A stretch of 64,000 nucleotides of DNA from Leifsonia sp. Root112D2 (lineage in GTDB: Bacteria > Actinomycetota > Actinomycetes > Actinomycetales > Microbacteriaceae). This document shows positions 24,921 to 32,684 of the stretch, piece by piece. Within the stretch, counting starts at the first letter, position 1, and every line of letters begins with the position of its first letter. The position numbers and the translations under genes are program-made. The notes below the pieces were generated by a model. It did no database searches and had not been told where the DNA came from. It saw only the letters and a program-made list of their open reading frames with translations. Where the stretch lies: NCBI RefSeq assembly GCF_001424905.1, contig NZ_LMCU01000001.1:248001-312000 (forward strand), in the 5' to 3' direction.

Positions 24921-26053
24921 CGGACCGCCCCGAGGAACGTCGTGATCGCGTGCGTGACGCGTTCGACCTGTGGCGCGGTGAGCGCCGAACCGCTGGGCAG
25001 GGTGATTCCGGTCTCGAAGAGCTCCTGCGCGTTGCCATTGACGGCGGCGGGAGCGGCCGCGAAGACGGGCTGCAGGTGCATCGGCTTCCACAGCGGGCGG
25101 CTCTCGATGTCATCACGCGCGAGGGCCTCGCTGAGCTGCACCGCGCGCCACCCGGCGACGGCGGGGTCGACAAGAATCGAGGTGAGCCACATGTTGTCGC
25201 TCTCGTCATCGGCGCCGCCGAAAAGCGTGACCCCATCGATATCGGCGAAGAGTTCGCGATACCGCTGCCGTACTGCACGCCGGCGGCCGATCATCTCGTC
25301 AAGACGCGACAGCTGGGCACGCCCGAGCGCGGCGAGCAGATTACTCATGCGGTAGTTGTAGCCGATCTCGGTGTGCTCGTAGTGCGCCGCCGGCTGCCTG
25401 GCCTGGGTGGCCAGATAGCGCGCGCGAGCCGCGAGGTCTCCGTCGTCGGTGAGTAGCATGCCGCCACCCGAGGTTGTCATGATCTTGTTGCCGTTGAAGG
25501 AGACGGCGGATGCGCGACCGAACGACCCGGCCGCCTTGCCCCGGTGCGTGGCGCCGAGCGATTCGGCTGCATCCGAGAGAACCGGGATGCCGAACTCGTC
25601 GGCAATCTCAAGAATGCGCGTGTAGTTCACGGCCTTGCCGAGCAGATCGACCGGAACAATTGCGGAGGCGGGAGTGCCGGCATCCGCGAGCTCACGCAGG
25701 GTCTGCGCCAGCAGTTCAGGATCGATGTTGCCCGTCTCGAGTTCGCAGTCGATGAAGTAGGGCTGGGCACCCACATAAGTGATGGCGTTCGCCGTGGCGG
25801 CGAAGGTCATGGAGGAGGTGACCACGATGTCGCCGGCCTGCACGCCGAGACTCAGCAGGCCCAGGTGCAGTGCGGCCGTGCCCGAACTCAGTGCGGCAGC
25901 GTGTGCGACCCCGACACGGGCTGCCAGCTCGTTTTCGAATGCGTCGACGTCAGGGCCCAGCGGGGCGATCCAGCCTGAACGCATTGCCGCGACGACGTAC
26001 TGCTCTTCGAGCTCGCCCACATCGGGCGACGACATGTAGATCTTCTGCGTCAC
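24917..26053 (-). CDS. PLP-dependent sugar aminotransferase (PglE/DegT family)
   Basis: A 378-residue DegT/DnrJ/EryC1/StrS aminotransferase: MSSPDVGELEEQYV and GWIAPLGPDVDAFE at the N-terminus, SSGTAALHLGL, DAAESLGATHRGKAAG, and SFNGNKIMTTSGGG with the PLP lysine at position 190. It closely fits PglE, which makes UDP-4-amino-4,6-dideoxy-GlcNAc from the 4-keto product of PglF. The start is a GTG at 26053 that overlaps the dehydratase stop codon (GTGA), so translation is coupled. Lack of an unusual insertion and the complete motif set suggest an active enzyme. Confidence 0.92.
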   Translation of the reverse strand: MTQKIYMSSPDVGELEEQYVVAAMRSGWIAPLGPDVDAFENELAARVGVAHAAALSSGTAALHLGLLSLGVQAGDIVVTSSMTFAATANAITYVGAQPYFIDCELETGNIDPELLAQTLRELADAGTPASAIVPVDLLGKAVNYTRILEIADEFGIPVLSDAAESLGATHRGKAAGSFGRASAVSFNGNKIMTTSGGGMLLTDDGDLAARARYLATQARQPAAHYEHTEIGYNYRMSNLLAALGRAQLSRLDEMIGRRRAVRQRYRELFADIDGVTLFGGADDESDNMWLTSILVDPAVAGWRAVQLSEALARDDIESRPLWKPMHLQPVFAAAPAAVNGNAQELFETGITLPSGSALTAPQVERVTHAITTFLGAVR

Positions 26054-27909
26054 TGGGCGGATCTCTGCTTGGTCAGCGGAATGATCACGGCGGTCTCGTT
26101 CTGGTTCTCGCTCCAGCGCTTCGTCCACTCTGAGCGGTCGAGACGCGATGGCTCGATCGGGGGAATGAGGGCGTGGGAGATCTTGGGATGCAGGGGGCGA
26201 TCGTCCGTCTCGCCGATGCCGATGAGTTCTTCGTTGAGCTTCTCGCCCTCGCGCAGACCCGTGAAGACGATCTCGATCTTCTTGCCCGACTGCGCGATCA
26301 TGCGCTCGGCCACATCCAGAATGCGCACCGGCTCGCCCATGTCGAGAATAAGCACCTCGCCGACGCGGCCGATGCCGCCGGCCTGCACGACCAGCTGGCA
26401 GGCCTCGGGGATGGTCATGAAGAACCGCGTCACATCCGGATGCGTCACCGTGACCGGGCCGCCCGAGGCAATCAGCGAGGCAAACGTGGGAAGCATCGAT
26501 CCACGACTGCCGATGACGTTGCCGAAGCGCACCGAAAGATAGGTGGCGCCCGTCTGCTGCGCGGCCCATGCAGTGATGCGCTCACCGGCGCGCTTGGAGT
26601 GACCCAGAATGCTCGTGGGGTTGGCCGCCTTGTCGGTGGAGATGTTCACAAAGGTGCTCACCCCCACATTCATGGCGGCCTGCAGCACATTGAGCGTGCC
26701 GAGCACGTTGGTCTTCCACGCTTCGTCGGGGTATTGCTCCAGCATGGGCAGGTGCTTGAGCGCTGCGGCGTGGAAGACGACCTCGGGACGGCGCTCAGTG
26801 AAGATCTTCTGCAGGGCCTCAGCGTCGCGGATGTCTGCCAGCACCACGTCTTTGGTGTCCAGCAAGCCGCGGCCCAGAATCGAGATCTGCGCCTGCTGCA
26901 GTCCCGTCTCGTCGCGGTCGAGCATCATCAGTTCGGCGGGGCCGAACTTGACGATCTGGCGGCACAGCTCGCTGCCAATGGAGCCGCCGGCACCCGTGAC
27001 GAGCACGCGCTTGCCCGCCAGGTATCCCGCAATCGACTCAATCTGGGTGTCCACGGGGTGCCGACCGATGAGGTCCTCGATGGAGAGGTCACGCACATCC
27101 GAGAGACGCGTCTTGCCCTCCAGTATTTCGTCGAGCACAGGCAGAACCTTCACGGCGAGACCGACGCGATCAGCGGCATCCGAAATCTCACGCAACAGCT
27201 CGGCATCGGCACGGGCGATGCTGATGATGAGCGTGGTGGCGCCGGTCTTCTGCGCGGCACGCCCCAGATCGGCCATGCCGCCGAGAACCGGAACACCCAT
27301 CATCTGCAGGTTGCGCTTGGAGCGGTCATCGTCGATGAGACCAACGGGGAGGTACATGGAGAATCGGTCGGTCATCATGCGCCGCACAAGCACGCTGCCC
27401 ATGTAGCCGGCGCCGTAGACGAGCACGCGTACTGAATCGTTACCGGGGCGCGATGCGCGGGCCACGTAGATGCGCTTGATGTAACGGGCGGCCCCCATGA
27501 GAATGAACGCGATAGGCGCGGCGATGAGCACGGCGCTGCGGGGAATGCTCAAGGCCGGGCCGAAGATGAGGAGCGGCACAGAGAGCACGAGCGCGCTCAC
27601 CAGCACCGTGTACAGAAGGGAACGGGCCTCTTCGAAGCTGCCGTAATCGTGACGGCCGCGATACAGCCAGAACGTCCAGCCCAACGCCAGCTGCAGAATG
27701 ATGGCCGCAATGCACACCGCCACGAGAGGCCACCACGTTATGCGGTCTTCGATGAAGTCGTAGCGAAAGAACACGGCGACCACCAGGGCGAAGGCCCAGG
27801 CGACGGCGTCGAGCACGAACTGGGTGCCAAAGCGAAGGTAAAGGGACTCGTGTCGTCGGTTGGCCTCAACCTGCAGCCGCGCGCCCCAGAGCTTTGCTTT
27901 AACCGTCAT
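26050..27909 (-). CDS. Membrane-bound UDP-sugar 4,6-dehydratase (PglF/CapD type)
   Basis: A 619-residue protein. It has four N-terminal membrane helices (about 28-140), a CoA-binding-like Rossmann domain (VRVLVYGAGYMGS, about 160) and a C-terminal SDR domain with VTGAGGSIGSE at 304-314. The catalytic STDKA is at 424-428, and the usual Tyr-x3-Lys is replaced by Leu435-x3-Lys439, a replacement typical of PglF-like UDP-GlcNAc dehydratases. It is the first gene of a minus-strand series reaching to 18949 with overlaps or tiny gaps at every junction. Expected product: UDP-4-keto-6-deoxy-GlcNAc. Confidence 0.92.
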   Translation of the reverse strand: MTVKAKLWGARLQVEANRRHESLYLRFGTQFVLDAVAWAFALVVAVFFRYDFIEDRITWWPLVAVCIAAIILQLALGWTFWLYRGRHDYGSFEEARSLLYTVLVSALVLSVPLLIFGPALSIPRSAVLIAAPIAFILMGAARYIKRIYVARASRPGNDSVRVLVYGAGYMGSVLVRRMMTDRFSMYLPVGLIDDDRSKRNLQMMGVPVLGGMADLGRAAQKTGATTLIISIARADAELLREISDAADRVGLAVKVLPVLDEILEGKTRLSDVRDLSIEDLIGRHPVDTQIESIAGYLAGKRVLVTGAGGSIGSELCRQIVKFGPAELMMLDRDETGLQQAQISILGRGLLDTKDVVLADIRDAEALQKIFTERRPEVVFHAAALKHLPMLEQYPDEAWKTNVLGTLNVLQAAMNVGVSTFVNISTDKAANPTSILGHSKRAGERITAWAAQQTGATYLSVRFGNVIGSRGSMLPTFASLIASGGPVTVTHPDVTRFFMTIPEACQLVVQAGGIGRVGEVLILDMGEPVRILDVAERMIAQSGKKIEIVFTGLREGEKLNEELIGIGETDDRPLHPKISHALIPPIEPSRLDRSEWTKRWSENQNETAVIIPLTKQRSAQ

Positions 27910-28274
27910 GCCGTGACACTTCCCAAAACAGCTTCGATAAATGCCACGAATCGGGGCGGATGCTCTCTGCCGTGATCGTGGCGCTGGACCTCACGCTTCG
28001 AGATGCTTCAGGCTGATACCGGGTGTTCACGGCATCCCCTCATTCACTCTCAAAGCTCGTGTGCTAGTAGATTCTGCGTTCTGTCCCCGATCCATAATGA
28101 CACACGGGCGGTGCTGGGCGGTCGCAAACATGGCACCCCATTGGGGGGTTAGCAGAAGTGATACATGGGTGACGGGCGGCGGCGCGACCGGCAGGCTACT
28201 CGCTCGAGTTCGCAATTCTTGCGGGTGTTCATCGCGGTGAAGCCGTATATATCCCGAACTCGGCGACAGAGGAG

Positions 28275-28325
28275 GGGGCAGGGCTGGGGCAGGGCTGGGG
28301 CAGGGCTGGGGCGGGGCTGGGGCGG
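28275..28325 (+). repeat. G-rich 11-bp minisatellite, possible G-quadruplex
   Basis: GGGGCAGGGCT is repeated three times, followed by GGGGCGGGGCT and GGGGCGG. It contains nine runs of three or more guanines within 51 bases on the plus strand. Confidence 0.85.
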
Positions 28326-28427
28326 CCTCGCGCCTCTTCCTCCACAGGCTGCACCTCTTGGAAGTTATACACAGAAAAATAGCCTTTGATCTGGGTTTTT
28401 AACCTTTCAGAATGGTTGGTTTTGTGG

Positions 28428-28433
28428 GATAAT
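28428..28433 (+). promoter_or_regulatory. -10 box of a leaderless promoter (DUF222/HNH gene)
   Basis: GATAAT ends six bases before the ATG at 28440 in an AT-rich stretch; no Shine-Dalgarno sequence fits between them. Confidence 0.55.
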
Positions 28434-28439
28434 TGACTC

Positions 28440-29900
28440 ATGAACGCCCCTTCTGCGCTGACGGAGATCACCGGCATGGTCGGTGGCTCGCATGGTGGTG
28501 CAGACGTGCGCGGCATGGCCGATGATGAACTGTTGGTGCACGCCGCCGAGGTCGAACACCAGGGCCGCCTGATCGATGCCCAACGAGTGGCCATCGCAGC
28601 AGAGATCGCCGAACGTTCACGCAGTCAGCTGGGCGTCGAGAGTCTGGCCACCCGCAAAGGGTGCCGCAATCCGGTAGAACTGTTGGAGCGAGTCACCCGG
28701 GTCTCGGCGGCAACGGCCGGGCGACGCATGCGACTCGGCGCCGCGGTGCGCTGCCACCCAACCTTGTGCGGCTTCGATCTGCCGGCGAGGTACCCCGAGG
28801 TCGCTTCTGCACTGGCCGCGGGCGAGCTGGGAGTAGATGCCGCGTCGGCCATCGTCGACGGGCTCAACCCGGCGCTGGGGCACTCGAGTCTCGACGTCTT
28901 TGCTGCGGCCGAGGCGTCGCTGGTTGCCGGCGCCGTGGGTGGAACGGCGGGAGCTGACGACGCGGATGACGGCGCCGCAGAAGACAATGTCGCCGAAGAC
29001 AGCGCGGCAGAAGCCAGTGACGCGACCGGCGGTGCGCTGGCACTGTCGGCGGACGAGGTGCGCGTTCAGGCGCACGTGTGGCGCGCCTGGCTCGACCCCG
29101 ACGGCGTGCGACCAGACGAAGACCGGGCCATGCACGCGCGAGGCTTGAGGCTGGGTGCGGCACGAGGCGGCATCATCCCCATCAGTGGAAGCCTGCTGCC
29201 CGAAGTCGCCGGCAAGCTGCGGCGCCTCTTCGACGCCTATCTCTCTCCGAAGACCGCGCCGGTCGCATTCCTCGACGCTGAGCTCGCCGCTGAGAGTTCA
29301 GAGAGTTCCACGGATGACCGCACCACAGATCAGAAGCGTCACGACATTCTCGGCGCCGTGCTCGACACCGCCGCGCGCGTGGCCGAGACTCCGACCATTG
29401 GCGGTGCGGCGCCGACCGTGCTCGTCACGGTGCGGGAGCAGGACCTCGCCCAGCGCAGCGGCGCCGGATTCATCGACGGGCTCGCCGAACCCGTCTCCAT
29501 CGAAAGCGTGGAGCAGTTCGCCTGCACCGGCGGTATTCAGAAGGTAACTGTCGATGAGCACGGGGCCATTACCGCTCTGGGTTCAAAGGAGCGGTGCTTC
29601 ACGCCGAAGCAGCGCCGAGCAATCATGGCCAGGGACGGCGGATGTCTGATACCCGGGTGCAGCATTCCGGCCGGGTGGACGGAGATTCACCATGTGATTC
29701 CCGACCGCCACGGAGGGCCTACCCATACGGATAATGGGGTTTGTCTGTGCTGGTTCCATCATCGAACGATTGAGACGTCGGGGTGGCTGATTCGAATGAT
29801 CGAGGGAGCGCCACAAGTCAAGGCACCACCCTGGGTCAGTCTGGCCGCGAACTGGAGACCGGCGAGTAAGGCGCGCACTCGCATCCCGGCGGCAGCATGA
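28440..29900 (+). CDS. DUF222 / HNH endonuclease-domain protein
   Basis: A 486-residue protein with an N-terminal DUF222 helical region (LLVHAAEVEHQGRLIDAQRVAIAAEIAERS, through MRLGAAVRCHP) and a C-terminal HNH nuclease domain. The nuclease part is GGCLIPGCSIPAGWTEIHHVIPDRHGGPTHTDNGVCLCWFHHR, with the metal-binding Cys pair and the catalytic His-His...Asn...His. An acidic Ala/Asp/Glu-rich linker lies at about 170-200. Genomes of Microbacteriaceae and relatives often carry many copies of this family (established knowledge); the biological role is unclear, and a selfish or mobile gene is possible. It is monocistronic and followed directly by elements C and A. Confidence 0.9.
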   Translation: MNAPSALTEITGMVGGSHGGADVRGMADDELLVHAAEVEHQGRLIDAQRVAIAAEIAERSRSQLGVESLATRKGCRNPVELLERVTRVSAATAGRRMRLGAAVRCHPTLCGFDLPARYPEVASALAAGELGVDAASAIVDGLNPALGHSSLDVFAAAEASLVAGAVGGTAGADDADDGAAEDNVAEDSAAEASDATGGALALSADEVRVQAHVWRAWLDPDGVRPDEDRAMHARGLRLGAARGGIIPISGSLLPEVAGKLRRLFDAYLSPKTAPVAFLDAELAAESSESSTDDRTTDQKRHDILGAVLDTAARVAETPTIGGAAPTVLVTVREQDLAQRSGAGFIDGLAEPVSIESVEQFACTGGIQKVTVDEHGAITALGSKERCFTPKQRRAIMARDGGCLIPGCSIPAGWTEIHHVIPDRHGGPTHTDNGVCLCWFHHRTIETSGWLIRMIEGAPQVKAPPWVSLAANWRPASKARTRIPAAA

Positions 29901-29914
29901 CGTGGGGCGGGCGG

Positions 29915-29952
29915 GGTCTCGATACGCTCGCTGCGCGAGCTACTCGACCAGC
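29915..29952. repeat. Element C, short palindrome
   Basis: GTCTCGATACGCTCGC and GCGAGCTACTCGACCAGC form an imperfect hairpin. Its CTCGACCAGC end resembles the CTCAACCAGC end of element A, so it may be a divergent subfamily. Confidence 0.7.
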
Positions 29953-29970
29953 AGAAGTTGGCGACCGGGC

Positions 29971-30009
29971 GGTTTCGAGACGGCCGCGGGCGGCCTCCTC
30001 AACCAGCGG
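29971..30009. repeat. Element A, single half
   Basis: GGTTTCGAGAC with the GGCCGCGGGCGGCC stem and CTCAACCAGCGG, located 21 bp beyond the thymidine kinase stop codon. It could serve as its terminator. Confidence 0.85.
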
Positions 30010-30029
30010 AAGTTGGCGGGCGACCGGTG

Positions 30030-30740
30030 TTAGGTGAAGTCGGGGTCGGGGCCGTCGGTGTAGGCGGGGGTCGAGTCGACCGGCCAGCGGCGGCGGCCGT
30101 TGTTGAGCACGCCGTGGCTCTCCTGTAAGTAGCAGGCGCCGCACAGCGACTCGTAGCTCACCTCGCGGTATCCGCCCAGGCCGGCCTCGTCTTCTTCACT
30201 CGAGGCGTCGATGGCCACCTGGTCGCCGTCGAACACGAACTCGCCGTCGATCTTGCGCGCGTTGAACACGGCCTTGCGACCGCAGCGGCAGATGGTCTTC
30301 AGCTCCTCGAGGCTGTGCGCCGTCTCGAGCAGTCGGCGGCTGCCGGGAAAGGCCACCGTCTGAAAATCGGTGCGGATGCCGTAAGCCAGCACCGGGATGT
30401 TCTCCAGAATCGCAATGCGCAGCAGGTCGTCGACCTGCGCCTCGGTGAGAAACTGCGCCTCGTCGACGAGCAACGCGCTTACGTCGCGTGAATGCCGCTT
30501 GATGGTGCGCTCGCGGTGCTTCTGGAACGCGCCGTAGGCATCCGAATCGGGGGTGAGCAGAAAGTCGACCGCGCGGGTGACGCCGAGCCGCGAGAGGATG
30601 CCCATGTCGCCCTTGGTGTCGACGGCCGGCTTGGTGAGCAAGACACGGTGACCGCGTTCCTCATAGTTGTACGCCGCCTGCAGCATCGCCGTGCTCTTGC
30701 CACTGTTCATCGCGCCATAGCGAAAATAGAGTTTTGCCAC
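30030..30740 (-). CDS. tdk: Thymidine kinase
   Basis: A 236-residue type II thymidine kinase: P-loop GAMNSGKST at 9-17, DEAQFLT (Walker B/lasso base), and GIRTDFQTVAFPGSRRLLE, followed by the zinc-binding cysteines CRCG and CGAC. It phosphorylates thymidine in the salvage pathway. The start is a GTG at 30740 (AKLYFRYG), with a TAGGAT box seven bases upstream and no Shine-Dalgarno sequence, again suggesting leaderless transcription. The C-terminal tail (YTDGPDPDFT) is acidic. It is surrounded by half copies of element A on both sides. Confidence 0.95.
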   Translation of the reverse strand: MAKLYFRYGAMNSGKSTAMLQAAYNYEERGHRVLLTKPAVDTKGDMGILSRLGVTRAVDFLLTPDSDAYGAFQKHRERTIKRHSRDVSALLVDEAQFLTEAQVDDLLRIAILENIPVLAYGIRTDFQTVAFPGSRRLLETAHSLEELKTICRCGRKAVFNARKIDGEFVFDGDQVAIDASSEEDEAGLGGYREVSYESLCGACYLQESHGVLNNGRRRWPVDSTPAYTDGPDPDFT

Positions 30741-30747
30741 GGGTGTA

Positions 30748-30753
30748 ATCCTA
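30748..30753 (-). promoter_or_regulatory. -10 box of a probable leaderless promoter (tdk)
   Basis: TAGGAT on the minus strand lies seven bases before the GTG start at 30740. Confidence 0.45.
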
Positions 30754-30766
30754 TGCGGTGGGGCGG

Positions 30767-30808
30767 TTTCGAGATGTCGCCTCGTTCCTCGACGACTCCT
30801 CAACCTGC
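30767..30808. repeat. Element A, single half
   Basis: GGTTTCGAGATGTCGCCTCGTTCCTCGACGACTCCTCAACC lies between the tdk promoter and the stop codon of the response regulator; it may end the regulator transcript. Confidence 0.8.
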
Positions 30809-30817
30809 GTAGTGAGG

Positions 30818-31489
30818 CTAGACGAGGTAGCCGTCTTCGGCGGCGCGGCGGGTGAGGTCGGATCGACTGCTGGTGGGGCGGCCCGCCTTGCCGTACTTCT
30901 CGCGCACGCGGCGCAGATACGTCTTCGCCGTCTCGTACTTCACGTTCATCATGGCGGCAACCTCGGCGGTGGTCCAACCATCGGCATAGAGTTTGAGCGC
31001 GTCGCGCTCCCCCTCGCTCAGCGACGGGCGAGTCACCGCGGTGGCACCCGTGGGCAGGGGCCGCCAATCCGTCGATGGCTCCGCTCCCCCGTCGATTCCA
31101 CTCACCGAGCGCACCACGGCGAACACCTCGTGCATGGGTTGCGACTTCGTGAGATAGGCGGATGCGCCCGCGTCGATTGCGCGCTGCCGGTCAAGGCGGG
31201 TGTCCATCGCGCTCAGCACAATCACCTTCGCGCCGGCCGCCCGGCACGTGCGCACGCGTGCCTCGATCGAGACGTGCTCGGCCAGCTGCAGATCCATGAT
31301 CACCAGATCGGTGGGAAACGCCGGGCTGTGCACGAGTTGCAGCCATGAACTGGCGCGCAGCACCAGGTCGAATTCGGGGGCATTCCCGGCAATCCAACTG
31401 CCGAGGCTGTCAAGCAGAAGCTCGTGATCGTCGAGCAGGGCCAGCCTCACACGCTCCCCCTCGTACGACGACGAATCAGGAACGGTCAT
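30818..31489 (-). CDS. Response regulator, NarL/LuxR family
   Basis: A 223-residue protein. The receiver domain has LALLDDHELLLDSL near the N-terminus (acidic pair), VIMDLQL with the phospho-acceptor Asp, VLSAMD and YLTKSQP (conserved Lys). The C-terminal helix-turn-helix runs from SLSEGERDALKLYADGWTTAEVAAMMNVKYETAKTYLRRVREKYG. It binds DNA after phosphorylation by the kinase at 32681, two genes upstream. Its start overlaps the preceding membrane-protein gene by 14 bp, so the three are cotranscribed. Target genes are unknown. Confidence 0.92.
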   Translation of the reverse strand: MTVPDSSSYEGERVRLALLDDHELLLDSLGSWIAGNAPEFDLVLRASSWLQLVHSPAFPTDLVIMDLQLAEHVSIEARVRTCRAAGAKVIVLSAMDTRLDRQRAIDAGASAYLTKSQPMHEVFAVVRSVSGIDGGAEPSTDWRPLPTGATAVTRPSLSEGERDALKLYADGWTTAEVAAMMNVKYETAKTYLRRVREKYGKAGRPTSSRSDLTRRAAEDGYLV

Positions 31490-32684
31490 GGGAGAACTTT
31501 AGCGTGAGCGCGCCGGGCGCACAGCGGAGAACGGAATCGTCGGTGAGCATGCGCACCGCCGCCAGATACGGCACAAACGTCGAGCGCAGCTGCAGTGCTG
31601 GAGCATCGATGCGCGCGTCGAAGCGCATCTTCCAGCCGGGCCCTGCACGTCTCAATGCCACATTCAACGACGCGCCATCGAAACCCGGATGCCGCGCGAC
31701 GGCCGTGATGAACGCAGACAGCACCGCGCGCAGCTGGTCTCCGACAAGCTCGGCCACGCGGCCGGGATCGTCGACTCCCGGGGGGCTGCCGGCAGGCATC
31801 CGGCTGTATTCGCGCGCCGAAATGCGTGCGGCCACGCTGGAAACCTTCGCGGGTGCCGCCAGCGCGATGAACACCACCTCGTCGAGCCAGCTGCGTTCGA
31901 CCGCGGCAACCGCTCGCACGCGCAGCCCCGCACCGATTTCACGCGCGCGCTCGATGTCGTCTGCGGTGAGCTCGTCACGCTCGAGAATGCTCGTGAACAG
32001 CGGAACCGCTACGGCGTTCAACTGCGTCACCTGCTCCTGGTAGACCACGCGGGCCGTCACCTCGCGCACCGCCGGTTCCATGCGCGCGATGGCGGCACGC
32101 GCAGACTGCTGCCACACCCGAATGCTGCGGGTCATGGTGTGCGAATAGCCCGCGGATGCGCACGTGAATGCCGCCACCGGGGTGAGCGCGACCACCACAT
32201 AGATGCTCGTGGGCACGGTGATGTAGAGAAAGCTCGCCTGCGCCGCAGCGAGCGCGCCGATCACGACGGATGCGACGAGACCCGTCGCGATAATCTCCAC
32301 GGCCGGTCGGGTGAGGGCGATGGCGGTGATCAGAAGCGCCACCGCGTACTGGCCCCAGTCATCCTGAATCAGGAGGTTCGCGCCCCACGTGGAGACGGTC
32401 GAAAGCGCGCTGGCAGACAGTGCGAGCGCGATCACGGCGAGAGAGACCATGCGCGTCACCGGCGCGTGGGCCACCGCGGAGGCGACCATGATGATGCCGC
32501 ACGCGCACCCGAGCATGATGAGGGCGGCCGCCGCGAACATCGGATTCGTCAACTGGTTCGCGTGCTGCATCGTGGAGATGACGGCGTAGACCATGATGAG
32601 CGCGCAGAGGATCACGACGGCGCGACCGACGGCGAGAGTGCCGAGCGGGTCGAGCTGCTGGGGGGTCTGCTCGGCCGTTCTCAT
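31476..32684 (-). CDS. Membrane protein in two-component operon, kinase-like layout without ATPase motifs
   Basis: A 402-residue protein: about six membrane helices in the first half (AVVILCALIMVYAVISTM through VAAFTCASAG), then a cytoplasmic region (RVWQQSARAAIARMEPAVREVTARVVYQEQVTQLNAVAVPLFTSIL) that resembles the dimerisation part of NarL-partner histidine kinases. No phosphorylatable HD pair or N/G boxes of an ATPase domain can be recognised in the C-terminal part. It is therefore called a protein of unknown function, possibly a degenerate kinase that modulates the true kinase. ATGA overlap with the kinase stop codon and 14-bp overlap with the regulator show it belongs to the same signalling unit. 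Confidence 0.75.
   Translation of the reverse strand: MRTAEQTPQQLDPLGTLAVGRAVVILCALIMVYAVISTMQHANQLTNPMFAAAALIMLGCACGIIMVASAVAHAPVTRMVSLAVIALALSASALSTVSTWGANLLIQDDWGQYAVALLITAIALTRPAVEIIATGLVASVVIGALAAAQASFLYITVPTSIYVVVALTPVAAFTCASAGYSHTMTRSIRVWQQSARAAIARMEPAVREVTARVVYQEQVTQLNAVAVPLFTSILERDELTADDIERAREIGAGLRVRAVAAVERSWLDEVVFIALAAPAKVSSVAARISAREYSRMPAGSPPGVDDPGRVAELVGDQLRAVLSAFITAVARHPGFDGASLNVALRRAGPGWKMRFDARIDAPALQLRSTFVPYLAAVRMLTDDSVLRCAPGALTLKFSHDRS

Larger units (their letters stand above)
27910..28439. other. Divergent intergenic region between the pgl-like operon and the HNH gene
   Basis: There is no gene here. On the left lies the AT-richer leader expected to hold the promoter of the long minus-strand operon. 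In the middle are an 11-bp G-rich minisatellite (28275-28325) and a CCCCATTGGGG palindrome near 28137. On the right is the leaderless promoter of the HNH gene. A TTATACACA word near 28366 resembles a DnaA box, but it is alone. Confidence 0.6.
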
